DNA of 64,000 nt from assembly GCA_964492715.1 (NCBI GenBank), contig CAZBLK010000002.1, positions 62,001 through 126,000 on the forward strand, read 5' to 3'. The stretch comes from CAZBLK01 sp964492715 (GTDB lineage Bacteria > Bacillota > Clostridia > Lachnospirales > WRBF01). Under the pieces are notes generated by a model. It was not told the origin of the DNA. It saw only the letters and a list, made by a program, of their open reading frames with translations, and did not search any database. The position numbers and the translations under genes were made by a program. Of the stretch, positions 1 through 8,459 are shown piece after piece. The first letter of the stretch is position 1; each line of letters starts with the position of its first letter.

Positions 1-484
1 GTATCCAGACCTTTGCATTGTACACTTTGATGCACACGCCGACCTGCGTGACAATTACATGGGCGACAAGCTTTCGCACTCAGCCGTGATTCGCCGTTGC
101 CACGAACTTTTAGGCGATGGACGCATTTTTCAGTTTGGCATAAGAAGCGGCGAGCGTGACGAGTTTGTTTATGCCAAAGAGCATACGCACATGAGCAAGT
201 TTAACTTTGACGGCTTGGACGAAGCTGTTAAAAAGCTAGAGGGCAAGCCAGTTTACTTTACAATTGACATGGACGTTTTAGACCCGTCCATTTTCCCAGG
301 GACAGGAACGCCAGAAGCAGGCGGCGTAACCTTTTCCCAGCTTTTAGAAGCAGTATACAAAGTAGCAACGCTAAACATAGTAGCATGTGACATAAACGAG
401 CTTTCACCACTAAACGACCAAAGCGGCGTGTCAACACTAGTAGCGTGCAAGCTTTTAAGAGAACTTTTACTAAGCATATATTAA
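1..484 (+). CDS. speB: Agmatinase / ureohydrolase (5' end outside window)
   Basis: Hydrolyses agmatine to putrescine and urea (arginase/agmatinase fold, cytoplasmic, binuclear Mn). The reading frame is already open at base 2, so the start lies upstream. The two metal-binding signatures are visible: HFDAHADLRD near base 26 and DMDVLDPS followed by PGTGTPEAGG around bases 268-318. The C-terminus (DINELSPLND...) is typical of the family. It lies directly upstream of carboxynorspermidine dehydrogenase and decarboxylase genes, which favours agmatinase (putrescine supply for spermidine) over arginase or formiminoglutamase. Start and full length cannot be judged. Confidence 0.85.
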   Translation, partial: YPDLCIVHFDAHADLRDNYMGDKLSHSAVIRRCHELLGDGRIFQFGIRSGERDEFVYAKEHTHMSKFNFDGLDEAVKKLEGKPVYFTIDMDVLDPSIFPGTGTPEAGGVTFSQLLEAVYKVATLNIVACDINELSPLNDQSGVSTLVACKLLRELLLSIY

Positions 485-516
485 AAACAATCAATAAACT
501 TCTCGCTCCATAAAAA

Positions 517-572
517 AGGGGTCAAGGGGCTAGCCCCTTGTGGGGGTTTGGGGGCAAAGCCCCCAAGGTTCT
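517..572. repeat. GC-rich double-hairpin repeat, copy 1
   Basis: Two adjacent palindromes, CAAGGGGC/GCCCCTTG and TTGGGGGC/GCCCCCAA, in the gap after agmatinase. It belongs to a family with at least nine members in this window, always outside genes. Confidence 0.8.
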
Positions 573-621
573 AGCCTTCACTTGACCCCAATGAATAGAA
601 AAACCAAAGGAGGTTAAAGCC

Positions 622-1827
622 ATGAAAAAGGCATTAATAATCGGTGCAGGCGGCGTAGCAAGCGTCGTAATCCACAAATGTTGTCAAAACTCCGACGTTT
701 TTTCGGAAATTTGCATAGCAAGCCGCACGCTTTCAAAGTGCGACGCTATTAAAAAGAAGCTTGACGACGAAGGCGTAAAAACAAAAATTTCAACAGCACA
801 AGTTGACGCCGACAACACCGACGAGCTTATAAAGCTTATAGAAGCGTTTAAGCCCGACATTGTTATAAACGTTGCGCTTCCATACCAAGACCTTACTATA
901 ATGGACGCATGTCTTGCAACAAAGGTAGACTACCTTGACACGGCAAACTACGAGCCAAAGGACACAGCCAAGTTTGAATACAAATGGCAATGGGACTACC
1001 GTGAAAGGTTTGAAAAGGCTGGAATTACAGCAGTTCTTGGCTGTGGCTTTGACCCTGGTGTAACAGGCGTTTTTAGCGCATACGCACAAAAGCATTACTT
1101 TGACGAAATTCATTATTTAGATATTTTGGACGCAAACGCTGGCGACCACGGCTATCCGTTTGCTACAAACTTTAATCCAGAAATTAACATTCGTGAAGTA
1201 ACGGCAGAAGGCAGTTACTTTGAAGACGGCAAGTTTATTGAAACACCTCCGCTTTCTATTAAGCGTGTGTACGACTTCCCGGAAATTGGCGAAAAGGACA
1301 TGTACCTGCTTCACCATGAGGAATTGGAGTCGCTTGCGCTTAACTTAAACGGAATTAAGCGCATACGTTTCTTTATGACTTTTTCACAAAACTATTTAAC
1401 ACACCTTAAAGTGCTTGAAAACGTTGGCATGACGTCCATTGAGCCAATTAACTTTGAGGGCAAGCAAATTGTGCCGCTTCAATTTTTGAAAGCTGTTCTC
1501 CCAGACCCTGCTTCGCTTGGCCCACGGACGAAAGGCAAAACAAACATTGGTTGCATTTTCCAAGGCGTAAAAGACGGCGTGGAAAAGACGTATTATGTTT
1601 ACAACGTGTGCGACCACGAAGAATGTTACAAGGAAGTTGGCTCACAAGCTATTTCTTACACAACTGGCGTGCCAGCCATGATTGGCGCAATGCTTGTGCT
1701 TAACGGAACGTGGAAAAAGCCTGGCGTGTTTAACGTTGAGGAGTTTGACCCAGACCCATTTATGGACGCTTTAAACAAGTGGGGCTTGCCTTGGAAAGAG
1801 GACTTTGCGCCTAAGCTTGTTGACTGA
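622..1827 (+). CDS. Carboxynorspermidine/carboxyspermidine dehydrogenase (saccharopine dehydrogenase family)
   Basis: Predicted to condense aspartate semialdehyde with putrescine (or diaminopropane) using NADPH to give carboxyspermidine (or carboxynorspermidine). The 401-residue length is right for the family. The N-terminus has the Rossmann motif IIGAGGVASVV (residues about 6-16), followed by the saccharopine-dehydrogenase pattern CGFDPGVTGVF around residues 140-150. The ATG is preceded by AAGGAGG at 609-615. The next gene is the matching decarboxylase and the preceding gene is agmatinase, so the three make a putrescine-to-spermidine module. A lysine-pathway saccharopine enzyme is the alternative but does not fit the neighbours. 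Confidence 0.88.
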   Translation: MKKALIIGAGGVASVVIHKCCQNSDVFSEICIASRTLSKCDAIKKKLDDEGVKTKISTAQVDADNTDELIKLIEAFKPDIVINVALPYQDLTIMDACLATKVDYLDTANYEPKDTAKFEYKWQWDYRERFEKAGITAVLGCGFDPGVTGVFSAYAQKHYFDEIHYLDILDANAGDHGYPFATNFNPEINIREVTAEGSYFEDGKFIETPPLSIKRVYDFPEIGEKDMYLLHHEELESLALNLNGIKRIRFFMTFSQNYLTHLKVLENVGMTSIEPINFEGKQIVPLQFLKAVLPDPASLGPRTKGKTNIGCIFQGVKDGVEKTYYVYNVCDHEECYKEVGSQAISYTTGVPAMIGAMLVLNGTWKKPGVFNVEEFDPDPFMDALNKWGLPWKEDFAPKLVD

Positions 1828-1843
1828 TCAGCTTTAAAAGATT

Positions 1844-1894
1844 AAGACCTTGGGGTGCTGCCCCAAACCGCCGCAAAGGGCTTGCCCCTTGACC
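1844..1894. repeat. Double-hairpin repeat, copy 2
   Basis: Inverted orientation relative to copy 1 (AAGACCTTGGGG...CCCCTTGACC), with imperfect arms. It lies just after the dehydrogenase stop codon and could act as a terminator or transcript-end stabiliser. Confidence 0.7.
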
Positions 1895-1932
1895 CTTTTA
1901 TAAAACTGCTTTTTGTTCGGCTTTTTTGGAGA

Positions 1933-1999
1933 GTGGGGGTTTGGGGGAGAGAACCTTTTTTTACCGTTTGAAAAAAGGTTCTCTCCCCCAAGGTTTTTG
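1933..1999. repeat. Hybrid repeat with perfect 21-bp arms
   Basis: Begins like the double-hairpin family (GTGGGGGTTTGGGGG). The second hairpin is replaced by perfect 21-base complementary arms at 1941-1961 and 1971-1991 around a 9-base loop, ending again with the family's CCCCCAAGGTTTT. It lies 40 bases before the nspC start, so it would form a very stable structure in any dehydrogenase-nspC transcript. Confidence 0.8.
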
Positions 2000-2038
2000 T
2001 TCATTTATGATGCAAAAATAATTACAGAGGAAAAGACA

Positions 2039-3178
2039 ATGTTTGATAATTCTTTAAAAACACCTTATTACGTCGTAGACGAGGGGCTTCTTATAAAAAA
2101 TCTTGAAGTGCTAAAGTCGGTTATCGACAGAACTGGCTGCAAAATTTTGCTTGCGCAAAAAGGCTTTTCCATGTACAAAACGTATCCGCTTATATCAAAC
2201 TATTTAAGCGGAACAACAGCAAGCTCCTTGCATGAAGCTAAGCTTGGGCACGAGGAAATGGGCAAGGAAGTTCACATTTTCGCACCTGCTTATTTGGAGC
2301 ATGAGTTTGACGAGCTTCTTTCCATTTGCGACCACATGGTTTTTAACTCGTTCGTGCAGTGGAACAAGTACAGGGATAAAATAAAAAACAGCTCACGAAA
2401 AATTGAATGTGGTATTCGTGTAAACCCCGAATACACAGAGCTTGAATCAGAAATTTACAGCCCTTGCGCCAAAAACTCACGGCTTGGTGTAACACTTGAA
2501 AACTTTGAGGAAGCTGTGAAGAACGGTGGGCTTGAAGGAATTGACGGGCTACATTTCCACACAATGTGTGAGCAAAACTCCGACGTTTTGCTTCGTACTG
2601 TTGAAGTGTTTGACCAAAAGTTTGGCAAGTATTTGTCCAAAATGAAGTGGGTAAACTTTGGCGGGGGACACCACATTACACGTGAAGGCTACGACTTGGA
2701 CACGCTTGTCCACGCAATCACTTTTGTTCGTGACAAGTACAACGTGCAAGTTTACCTTGAGCCAGGCGAAGCAATTGCACTTAACACAGGCTTTCTTGTT
2801 TCTACCGTGCTTGACATTGTACAAAACGGAATGAACATTGCAATTCTTGACGCTTCGGCTACGTGCCACATGCCCGACGTTTTGGAAATGCCTTACCGTC
2901 CGCACATAATTGGCTCGGCAAAGGCAGGCGAAAAGCCGCATTTGTATAGGCTTGGCGGAAACACTTGCTTGGCAGGCGACATTGTTGGCGATTACGCTTT
3001 TGATGAGCCGCTAAAGGTAGGCGACAAGCTTGTTTTTACAGACATGGCACATTACTCCATGGTAAAAAACAACACGTTTAACGGAATAAACCTTCCTTCC
3101 ATTGTTTTGAAGCACACAGACGGAACTTTTGAAGTTGTTAAAGAGTTTGGTTACGAGGATTTTAAGCGTAGGTTGTAA
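2039..3178 (+). CDS. nspC: Carboxynorspermidine decarboxylase
   Basis: PLP enzyme of the alanine-racemase-fold decarboxylases that removes CO2 from carboxyspermidine/carboxynorspermidine to give spermidine/norspermidine. The PLP lysine is probably K41 in LLAQKGFS. The glycine-rich phosphate site NFGGGHH and the HFHTMCEQ segment are visible, and so is the C-terminal CLAGD motif of this family. A longer reading frame upstream runs through a hairpin repeat. I chose the ATG at 2039 because GAGG precedes it and the 379-residue product starts like known homologues (tPYYVVDE). Confidence 0.9.
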   Translation: MFDNSLKTPYYVVDEGLLIKNLEVLKSVIDRTGCKILLAQKGFSMYKTYPLISNYLSGTTASSLHEAKLGHEEMGKEVHIFAPAYLEHEFDELLSICDHMVFNSFVQWNKYRDKIKNSSRKIECGIRVNPEYTELESEIYSPCAKNSRLGVTLENFEEAVKNGGLEGIDGLHFHTMCEQNSDVLLRTVEVFDQKFGKYLSKMKWVNFGGGHHITREGYDLDTLVHAITFVRDKYNVQVYLEPGEAIALNTGFLVSTVLDIVQNGMNIAILDASATCHMPDVLEMPYRPHIIGSAKAGEKPHLYRLGGNTCLAGDIVGDYAFDEPLKVGDKLVFTDMAHYSMVKNNTFNGINLPSIVLKHTDGTFEVVKEFGYEDFKRRL

Positions 3179-3186
3179 GGTTTTAC

Positions 3187-3229
3187 ATAAGTATGGCCGC
3201 CAAAATTTTTATGTGGCGGCTATACTTAT
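3187..3229 (+). terminator. Strong stem-loop after nspC
   Basis: Arms ATAAGTATGGCCGCC / GGCGGCTATACTTAT with one internal mismatch. It lies 9 bases after the nspC stop. It lacks a long T run, so termination is likely but not certain. Confidence 0.6.
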
Positions 3230-3302
3230 AGGTTGTTATTTTGCCATACGTTCAGTATGAAATTATATAATTATATAATACTTATGTGGGTAGTTTAAAT
3301 TT

Positions 3303-3836
3303 TTATTTTCCAAAGCCGTTGAACCACGCCCTTTCGTTAAAAGGTTTCTTTGAGGTTTTCTTCACAGGTTCATTGGCATAGCCTACAGGTAGTATGCAAA
3401 CTAATTCATAATCATCGGGAACATTAAGTATATATGCGATTTTTCTTGCTATATTATCGTCATCAGTAATATGCCCTTCATACCAACAGCTTTCATACCC
3501 AAGTGCTTTAATCGTCAGTAGCATGTTCTGGATTGCAGCAGAATAGTCTTGAACATTGTAGCATTTATTTCTATATGCGTTTATTTTTTTAGTTAAAACA
3601 CAAATAAGTGATGGGGCAGTTTCACAAATTGGCGGTATAATTACTTTATATATCTGCCCAAGCAAATTATAATCATCAACTGCAATTAAGCTTGTTGTTT
3701 GCTTGTTACAACCTGATGGTGCACAAAGCCCTGATTCCATTATTAATCTTAAATCTTCTTTTGAAATAGCCGTATTTTTATATGAACCCCGATAGCTACT
3801 TCTTTCCTTTATAAGAGACAATAACTCATTATTCAT
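3303..3836 (-). CDS. Nitroreductase family protein
   Basis: FMN-dependent NAD(P)H oxidoreductase fold. The N-terminal RSSYRGSYKNTAI and LCAPSGCNKQ segments match the FMN-binding start of nitroreductases, and LPVGYANEP matches the usual C-terminal GYP-like motif. At 177 residues it is at the short end of the family. It sits 32 bases downstream of an alpha/beta hydrolase gene and the two probably form an operon. Both look more AT-rich and differ in codon style from the genes around them, hinting at separate acquisition. The substrate cannot be read from sequence. Confidence 0.8.
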   Translation of the reverse strand: MNNELLSLIKERSSYRGSYKNTAISKEDLRLIMESGLCAPSGCNKQTTSLIAVDDYNLLGQIYKVIIPPICETAPSLICVLTKKINAYRNKCYNVQDYSAAIQNMLLTIKALGYESCWYEGHITDDDNIARKIAYILNVPDDYELVCILPVGYANEPVKKTSKKPFNERAWFNGFGK

Positions 3837-3868
3837 ACTTACCTCACTAAATAAAAGTAACGTGTTGT

Positions 3869-4810
3869 TTAACTAAGCTTATTACAAATATCATGTAACG
3901 CTTTGTTATACTCACTTGGGTTTTCAATATCAGCCAAATGTCCTGCATTCTCAATCCAATACAATGCTTTTTCTGGAGCGTTGATAACAGAAAAATACTT
4001 TTCTGCTAACACACTTGGAACTTGCCAGTCGTTGCGTCCGCAAACGAAAAAGACAGGTATACTAAATTGTGTAAAACTGCTTGTATCATACTTAATTAAA
4101 CTATTCAAAAGATTGATGTTAGTTTTCAATGAAAACAAAAATGCAGGGATATCATTTAATGAAAAAATAGGGCTTTTTAAAAAAATAGGAAGCATTTTAT
4201 GCATACCACCGCTATATCCTGCTAACTTGTATTTCGCCTGAACACTTCTAAAGCGCATAAATGTTTTATATGCGGTATCTTGATTAACTGAAAATGGGTA
4301 ATCATTTAGACTGTTAAGTGTTTTTAAATCACCCTTATTACCACTTTTTTTAGCCAACTCCATGCAGTAATCAAACCCTATTTTCTCACCCTTCAAAAAG
4401 TTGACTACTTGCCCCATGCCTACATATGCCGACACTGTTTCTGCATAGCGTTTAATGTATTCAATTCCTAAAATGCTTCCCCATGAATGACCCAACAAAA
4501 CAATCTTTGAATTAGCATACCTTTTACTTACATATTGAACAGTTGCTCTAAGGTCATCAATTAACTTTTCCAAAGTGATGTCCTGCGGTTTAGTTTTGCT
4601 TTTTGTTTGAGTTTTACCAGCACCCCTTTGGTCGTAGTATACCAAGTTATAATTCTGCTGAATTGGCCTTGTTTTATAAACAAAATGCCCCTCAGACTGC
4701 CCAGGGCCGCCATGAAGAAACAGAACAACAATGTCCGATTGTGCAGGGTAGTGCAGAAAATATTGGTTTATACCATTAATCTGTACATATTCTTCAAAGA
4801 AACTGTTCAT
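3869..4810 (-). CDS. Alpha/beta hydrolase, proline-iminopeptidase-like
   Basis: Serine hydrolase of 313 residues. It has the oxyanion HGGPG motif at residues 33-37 and the nucleophile elbow GHSWGS with Ser109. A late Asp (GRNDWQVP) and His (NAGHLADIE) complete the triad. HGGPG plus GHSWG is characteristic of the S33 proline iminopeptidase group, but many members are esterases of unknown substrate. No signal peptide is visible, so it is likely cytoplasmic. It is probably co-transcribed with the nitroreductase that follows. Confidence 0.8.
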   Translation of the reverse strand: MNSFFEEYVQINGINQYFLHYPAQSDIVVLFLHGGPGQSEGHFVYKTRPIQQNYNLVYYDQRGAGKTQTKSKTKPQDITLEKLIDDLRATVQYVSKRYANSKIVLLGHSWGSILGIEYIKRYAETVSAYVGMGQVVNFLKGEKIGFDYCMELAKKSGNKGDLKTLNSLNDYPFSVNQDTAYKTFMRFRSVQAKYKLAGYSGGMHKMLPIFLKSPIFSLNDIPAFLFSLKTNINLLNSLIKYDTSSFTQFSIPVFFVCGRNDWQVPSVLAEKYFSVINAPEKALYWIENAGHLADIENPSEYNKALHDICNKLS

Positions 4811-4858
4811 ATACTTGTCCTCGTTTTCTTATTTATCACAATATTAATATACTGTTCA

Positions 4859-4951
4859 CCATTTTGTGGCAAAAAATCGTTGAAGCGTTCGGTATTTTTG
4901 CCGCAAAATGGATTCATGACTATAAAAACTCAAATTGCTATATATCACGTT
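4859..4951. repeat. Foldback repeat with TATAGCAATTTGAG arm
   Basis: Arms CCATTTTGTGGCAAAAA (4859-4875) and TTTTTGCCGCAAAATGG (4895-4911) pair with one mismatch. The right flank continues as the complement of TATAGCAATTTGAGTTTTT, a sequence seen again at 35118 and, diverged, at 38452. It lies between the S51 peptidase and the hydrolase and may terminate the peptidase transcript. Confidence 0.6.
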
Positions 4952-4988
4952 ATAATTAATAACAATAGCCAAGCCAATGTGCCGCCTC

Positions 4989-5699
4989 TTACATTTCCGC
5001 AAGCATTTCCAAACTCAATTCTTCCTTTGCATACCCACCGTTTTCATCTGCCGTAAACAAATAAGCCTTCTTCGTTTCATCAGACTTAACAACAGAGTAC
5101 ACCCCATCAACATAAGCAAGCGCAACGCAGTTTTCAAGTGCAATTGCTTTTCTGTCCATTCCACGGTACATGTCGTCAAACGTTTCACGCCCAACTTCGT
5201 CATAATGTGGGCAGTGTATGTATGGAATAATTCCAAGCCCGTCAACGAAAATGTGCTCGCCTTCGCCGTTTTCGTCTAAGAGGCTGTCGCTGTGCCCAGA
5301 CAAAAACCAGCAAATAGAGCCAGCACTAAGCCCCGAAAGAACAACCCCTTTCTCAAACGCTTCACGAAGGCAGCTGTCAACGCCGTACTCTTTCCAAACT
5401 TCCATCATAAACTTTGTGTTTCCGCCGCCTACATAAATTATGTCCGAGTTTAAAATTGATTCACGAGCTTTTTGGGCTGTCAAGCCGCCGCTTGTAAGGC
5501 AAAGCGAGGTTACTTCGCAACCTAAACTGCCAAAGTGCCTTTTTGCCGTTTTAATGTAGCCGGCGGCGTCATTGCTTGCTGTTGGTATAAACAAGAGCTT
5601 AGGGTTTACCTTTTTAGCAAGCGAAACAATGTACTTATCAATTGCTGTAGTTTCACCTTTGTGCATTTCGCCGCCACCAATTGCAACTATTATTCCCAT
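4989..5699 (-). CDS. Peptidase E-like (S51 family) protein
   Basis: Serine peptidase fold of the PepE/cyanophycinase family; PepE cleaves Asp-X dipeptides. The 236-residue product shows GGGEMHKGET at the N-terminus, YVGGGNT and the catalytic-serine motif GLSAGS with Ser125. A His-containing HCPHYDE segment follows. No signal peptide is visible, so the enzyme is probably cytoplasmic. A CTAGGAGGGCATAA ribosome site precedes the ATG. It lies downstream of the cell-wall amidase gene with a 49-base gap, so co-transcription is possible. Confidence 0.82.
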   Translation of the reverse strand: MGIIVAIGGGEMHKGETTAIDKYIVSLAKKVNPKLLFIPTASNDAAGYIKTAKRHFGSLGCEVTSLCLTSGGLTAQKARESILNSDIIYVGGGNTKFMMEVWKEYGVDSCLREAFEKGVVLSGLSAGSICWFLSGHSDSLLDENGEGEHIFVDGLGIIPYIHCPHYDEVGRETFDDMYRGMDRKAIALENCVALAYVDGVYSVVKSDETKKAYLFTADENGGYAKEELSLEMLAEM

Positions 5700-5748
5700 T
5701 TATGCCCTCCTAGTTTTACAAACAAACCCAATAGGGGCGAACCGCCCC

Positions 5749-7956
5749 CTACTGCCGTACAATGTTATATGTAGCAAACGTTTCCAAAATACCTTTATAA
5801 ATACCTTCTGCCGCCTTTTGTTGATACTCCTCTGTTTTAAGCTTTGCGGCTTCTTCGGCGTTTGTAACAAAGCCAACTTCGCACAAAACAGCAGGAATTG
5901 TAGCGTGCTTTATTACAATGTATGAGTTAGATTTTACTTTTCTGTTTGTAGAGCCTAAGCTGCTTATAAGGTTTTTCTGCATAATTTCAGCTACTTGTTG
6001 GCTTGACACGCCAATTACGTTGTCGTTGTCGTGCTTGTAGTAGTACACTTCTGTACCGTTTGCCGCTTTGTTTTCGTCAGACGAATTGTTGTGTATGGAA
6101 ACAAACAAGTCGGCCGTTTTGTTTGCCATGTAAGCTCTGTCCATAAGTTCCACGTTTACATCAGTTGTTCTTGTAAAGTATGCCTTTACGTCATTTTGGC
6201 TTTCCAGTAGCTTTTTAAGCTTTAAAGCAATTGCAAAGTTTAAGTCTTTTTCTGTAATGCCGTTTGCAACAACCCCTGGTGCTTTTACGCCTCCGTGCCC
6301 TGGGTCAATCATTACAATTTTAGAGTAAACCTGTTTTGGGTGCATTGGCTTAATGTAAAGGCGTGTGTCGTCCTCTTGCACAACAAACGCAAGAATTTGC
6401 TTTTCGTTTATAACAATTTCGGTTTGCCCTGTTCCGTTTTGCTGGATAATTACCGAGCTTATATAGTCGTTTCCAACAGGAATTTCACCGTAGCCCAAAA
6501 TATTTGACATGTCCGATGGCAACGTTAAAATGTACTTACCAAAGCTGTATTGGTCGTTGTGTGTAATGTTGCTTACGCCAATTGTGCCACTTCCTTTTTT
6601 GTCAATAATAATTGCCGACTTATCCATGTCGTATTGAACATTTTTATATGTAGGCTCTGAAAGAGTAACCGTTGCCGTGTTGCCGCTTATATCAAGCGAA
6701 TACTTTGCATCTTGCGCCATGTCAAGAACAACTCTGGCGGTTTGTTCGTCAAATTGTGCTACACGAACAGCCGAAACGTACTTTCCGCTTCCGCTTGGCG
6801 CAACAGCCTTAATTGATGTTAGCGGTGCGTCAATTATAACTCTGTATGGGTTTGTAAGCGTTTGAAGCTTTACAGAAGGCTGACCCGTAAACGTAACCGA
6901 AACTTTGTCGTTTGTTCCGTCAGAGCTTATCCCCACGCCTGTAATTTCGTTTTTCTCAAACGAAATAATAACTTGCTTTCTGTCCTGTGAAAAACCAACT
7001 TTGTAAGAAATTGTAGAGTTAAGCTCAAACACAACCCTAGTAATTTTAACAGGCGTAAGCTCGTTTTGCCCAACACGAAGTTTTGACACAGGGCTGTTTT
7101 GCACCGCTACTGCTGTGTTTTTTACTGCCATTTCGGCGTTGTAAATGTCTACCACAAGGCGGTTGTCGTTTAAAAGAAATTTGTTTACTTTGCTAATTGG
7201 CGACGTTGCATTAATTGCAAAGGAATATCCGTTTTGTGCCGTTGGAAGAACAACGTCAGTTATTTTTGTTTCTGAGTGTTTTTCTTCTGTAAGCGGCTGT
7301 GTTGAAACGTCCTTTGCAAGCGCCGTTGGTTGTGGCGTAACTGTAACTGGTGGTTGCGCTGGGCTTGGGCTTGGCGTTTGAACAGGCGCTGGAGTAGGCG
7401 TAGCTGTGTTTACGCCAACAAACGCAAGCATTTTCATGTAATCGTCCGACATAACAGCAACTGTTCTTGTTGTGTCTTCCCACTTTACGCTAAAGCCCAA
7501 GCTTTGCGAAACAAAGCTTAAAGGAATCATAGTTTTATCGTTTATAATTTTTGCTGGAATTTGCATTTCCAGCTGTTTGCCGTTTACTTCTGCAAGCGTG
7601 CTGTTTGCTTTAATAATAACAAGGTTGTCGCCCATGCCGACATATGCTTCTTTTTTTACGTCATTCCAAGAAACGACAGCGCCCATTTTTTCAAAAACTT
7701 CTTTTGCAGGCACAAGCGTGTAATCTTGAAAAATTATCGGCGGCATAGCAAGGTTTTTTATTTCCTCACCGTCAACTACCAAATGAATTTGTTTTGCGTT
7801 GTATTTATGGTTTGCACCGTCATACACAAGGTTCATTGTAACATAGCTTGTGTCAACCTCGGCGTTTGCATTTATTGGAACTGCTGTTAAATTTATTAAA
7901 AGCGAAAGTAAAAGCGTAGTAATTTTTTTTGTTTTATGTAAGTTAGTTTTTCGCAT
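5749..7956 (-). CDS. Secreted N-acetylmuramoyl-L-alanine amidase with AMIN domains
   Basis: Cleaves the amide between MurNAc and the peptide stem of peptidoglycan outside the cell. The 735-residue protein has a signal peptide (residues 1-32) and a copper-amine-oxidase N-like repeat domain (about 60-170). A Pro/Thr linker covers about 185-225, and one or two AMIN beta-domains fill about 240-480. The zinc amidase_3 domain runs from about 545 to the end. Zinc ligands are visible in IDPGHGG (about residue 549) and VSIHNN, and the catalytic Glu in CEVGF. AMIN domains target the septum in known amidases, so a role in cell separation or sporulation is plausible. Confidence 0.92.
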   Translation of the reverse strand: MRKTNLHKTKKITTLLLSLLINLTAVPINANAEVDTSYVTMNLVYDGANHKYNAKQIHLVVDGEEIKNLAMPPIIFQDYTLVPAKEVFEKMGAVVSWNDVKKEAYVGMGDNLVIIKANSTLAEVNGKQLEMQIPAKIINDKTMIPLSFVSQSLGFSVKWEDTTRTVAVMSDDYMKMLAFVGVNTATPTPAPVQTPSPSPAQPPVTVTPQPTALAKDVSTQPLTEEKHSETKITDVVLPTAQNGYSFAINATSPISKVNKFLLNDNRLVVDIYNAEMAVKNTAVAVQNSPVSKLRVGQNELTPVKITRVVFELNSTISYKVGFSQDRKQVIISFEKNEITGVGISSDGTNDKVSVTFTGQPSVKLQTLTNPYRVIIDAPLTSIKAVAPSGSGKYVSAVRVAQFDEQTARVVLDMAQDAKYSLDISGNTATVTLSEPTYKNVQYDMDKSAIIIDKKGSGTIGVSNITHNDQYSFGKYILTLPSDMSNILGYGEIPVGNDYISSVIIQQNGTGQTEIVINEKQILAFVVQEDDTRLYIKPMHPKQVYSKIVMIDPGHGGVKAPGVVANGITEKDLNFAIALKLKKLLESQNDVKAYFTRTTDVNVELMDRAYMANKTADLFVSIHNNSSDENKAANGTEVYYYKHDNDNVIGVSSQQVAEIMQKNLISSLGSTNRKVKSNSYIVIKHATIPAVLCEVGFVTNAEEAAKLKTEEYQQKAAEGIYKGILETFATYNIVRQ

Positions 7957-8106
7957 TTTCCGTTTTTTCTCCTTTGTGTAAATTGTAAAAACTATTCTAA
8001 TTTTATTATAACAGAAAATGCGACATAATGTCTAACAATTGACACATTGAAATAAAACAGTAATATTCGGGGATAATACAATTAACATAATTAATTTTGG
8101 GGGTGT

Positions 8107-8247
8107 ATGCTTTTGGACATAAACTGCACAAACAAATGTGTTTTTCAAACGGAGGGAAAATGTAACCTTAACAGCTTGCCTGCACTTAAAAGCTTTAGCC
8201 TTGAGGAGGGGGAAAGCGACTGCCCTTATTGTGTGGGGAAAGGCTGA
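8107..8247 (+). CDS. Small Cys-rich protein (46 aa)
   Basis: Short frame with cysteines spaced as C7-x3-C11-x7-C19 and C39-x2-C42, suggesting a metal or Fe-S site. It resembles the small clostridial proteins that databases often mislabel 'hydroxymyristoyl-ACP dehydratase'. GGGGGTGT precedes the ATG. It diverges from the amidase gene and stands alone. Function unknown. Confidence 0.55.
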   Translation: MLLDINCTNKCVFQTEGKCNLNSLPALKSFSLEEGESDCPYCVGKG

Positions 8248-8266
8248 AAGTAAATTTGCAAAAAAA

Positions 8267-8305
8267 TTGAGGAGAGAAATTTCACAATAAACTTTCTCTC
8301 CTCAA
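8267..8305 (-). terminator. Rho-independent terminator of the purine operon
   Basis: Perfect 13-bp stem TTGAGGAGAGAAA/TTTCTCTCCTCAA. Seven A residues at 8260-8266 give a T7 tail on the minus strand. It ends the operon whose last gene stops at 8460. Confidence 0.85.
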
Positions 8306-8321
8306 TCTATAGCAACTCCAC

Positions 8322-8426
8322 TATAGCAATTCCAGTTTTTAACGATAATGGCAGAGGGAAGCCAAACGCCTAGTCGTTTACCGTTTTGACCAATAGACAA
8401 TGTCGATTAAAAAAGGAATTGCTATA
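8322..8426. repeat. MITE-like element with TATAGCAATTCC ends
   Basis: A 105-bp segment with perfect 12-bp terminal inverted repeats TATAGCAATTCC and GGAATTGCTATA. A partial extra copy of the left end (CTATAGCAACTCCA) precedes it. Its core CAGAGGGAAGCC...CGCCTAGTCG recurs at 38335-38360. There is no room for a transposase. Confidence 0.7.
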
Positions 8427-8459
8427 ACTTTACCACCTGCAAACCAGAGGAAACATTTT

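Noticed and set aside
1913..2038. N-terminal extension of nspC
   Set aside because: It translates the hairpin repeat; the ATG at 2039 has a ribosome site and family-like start.
4607..5056. 149-codon plus-strand ORF
   Set aside because: It overlaps the hydrolase start and a foldback repeat in another frame, with no coding character.
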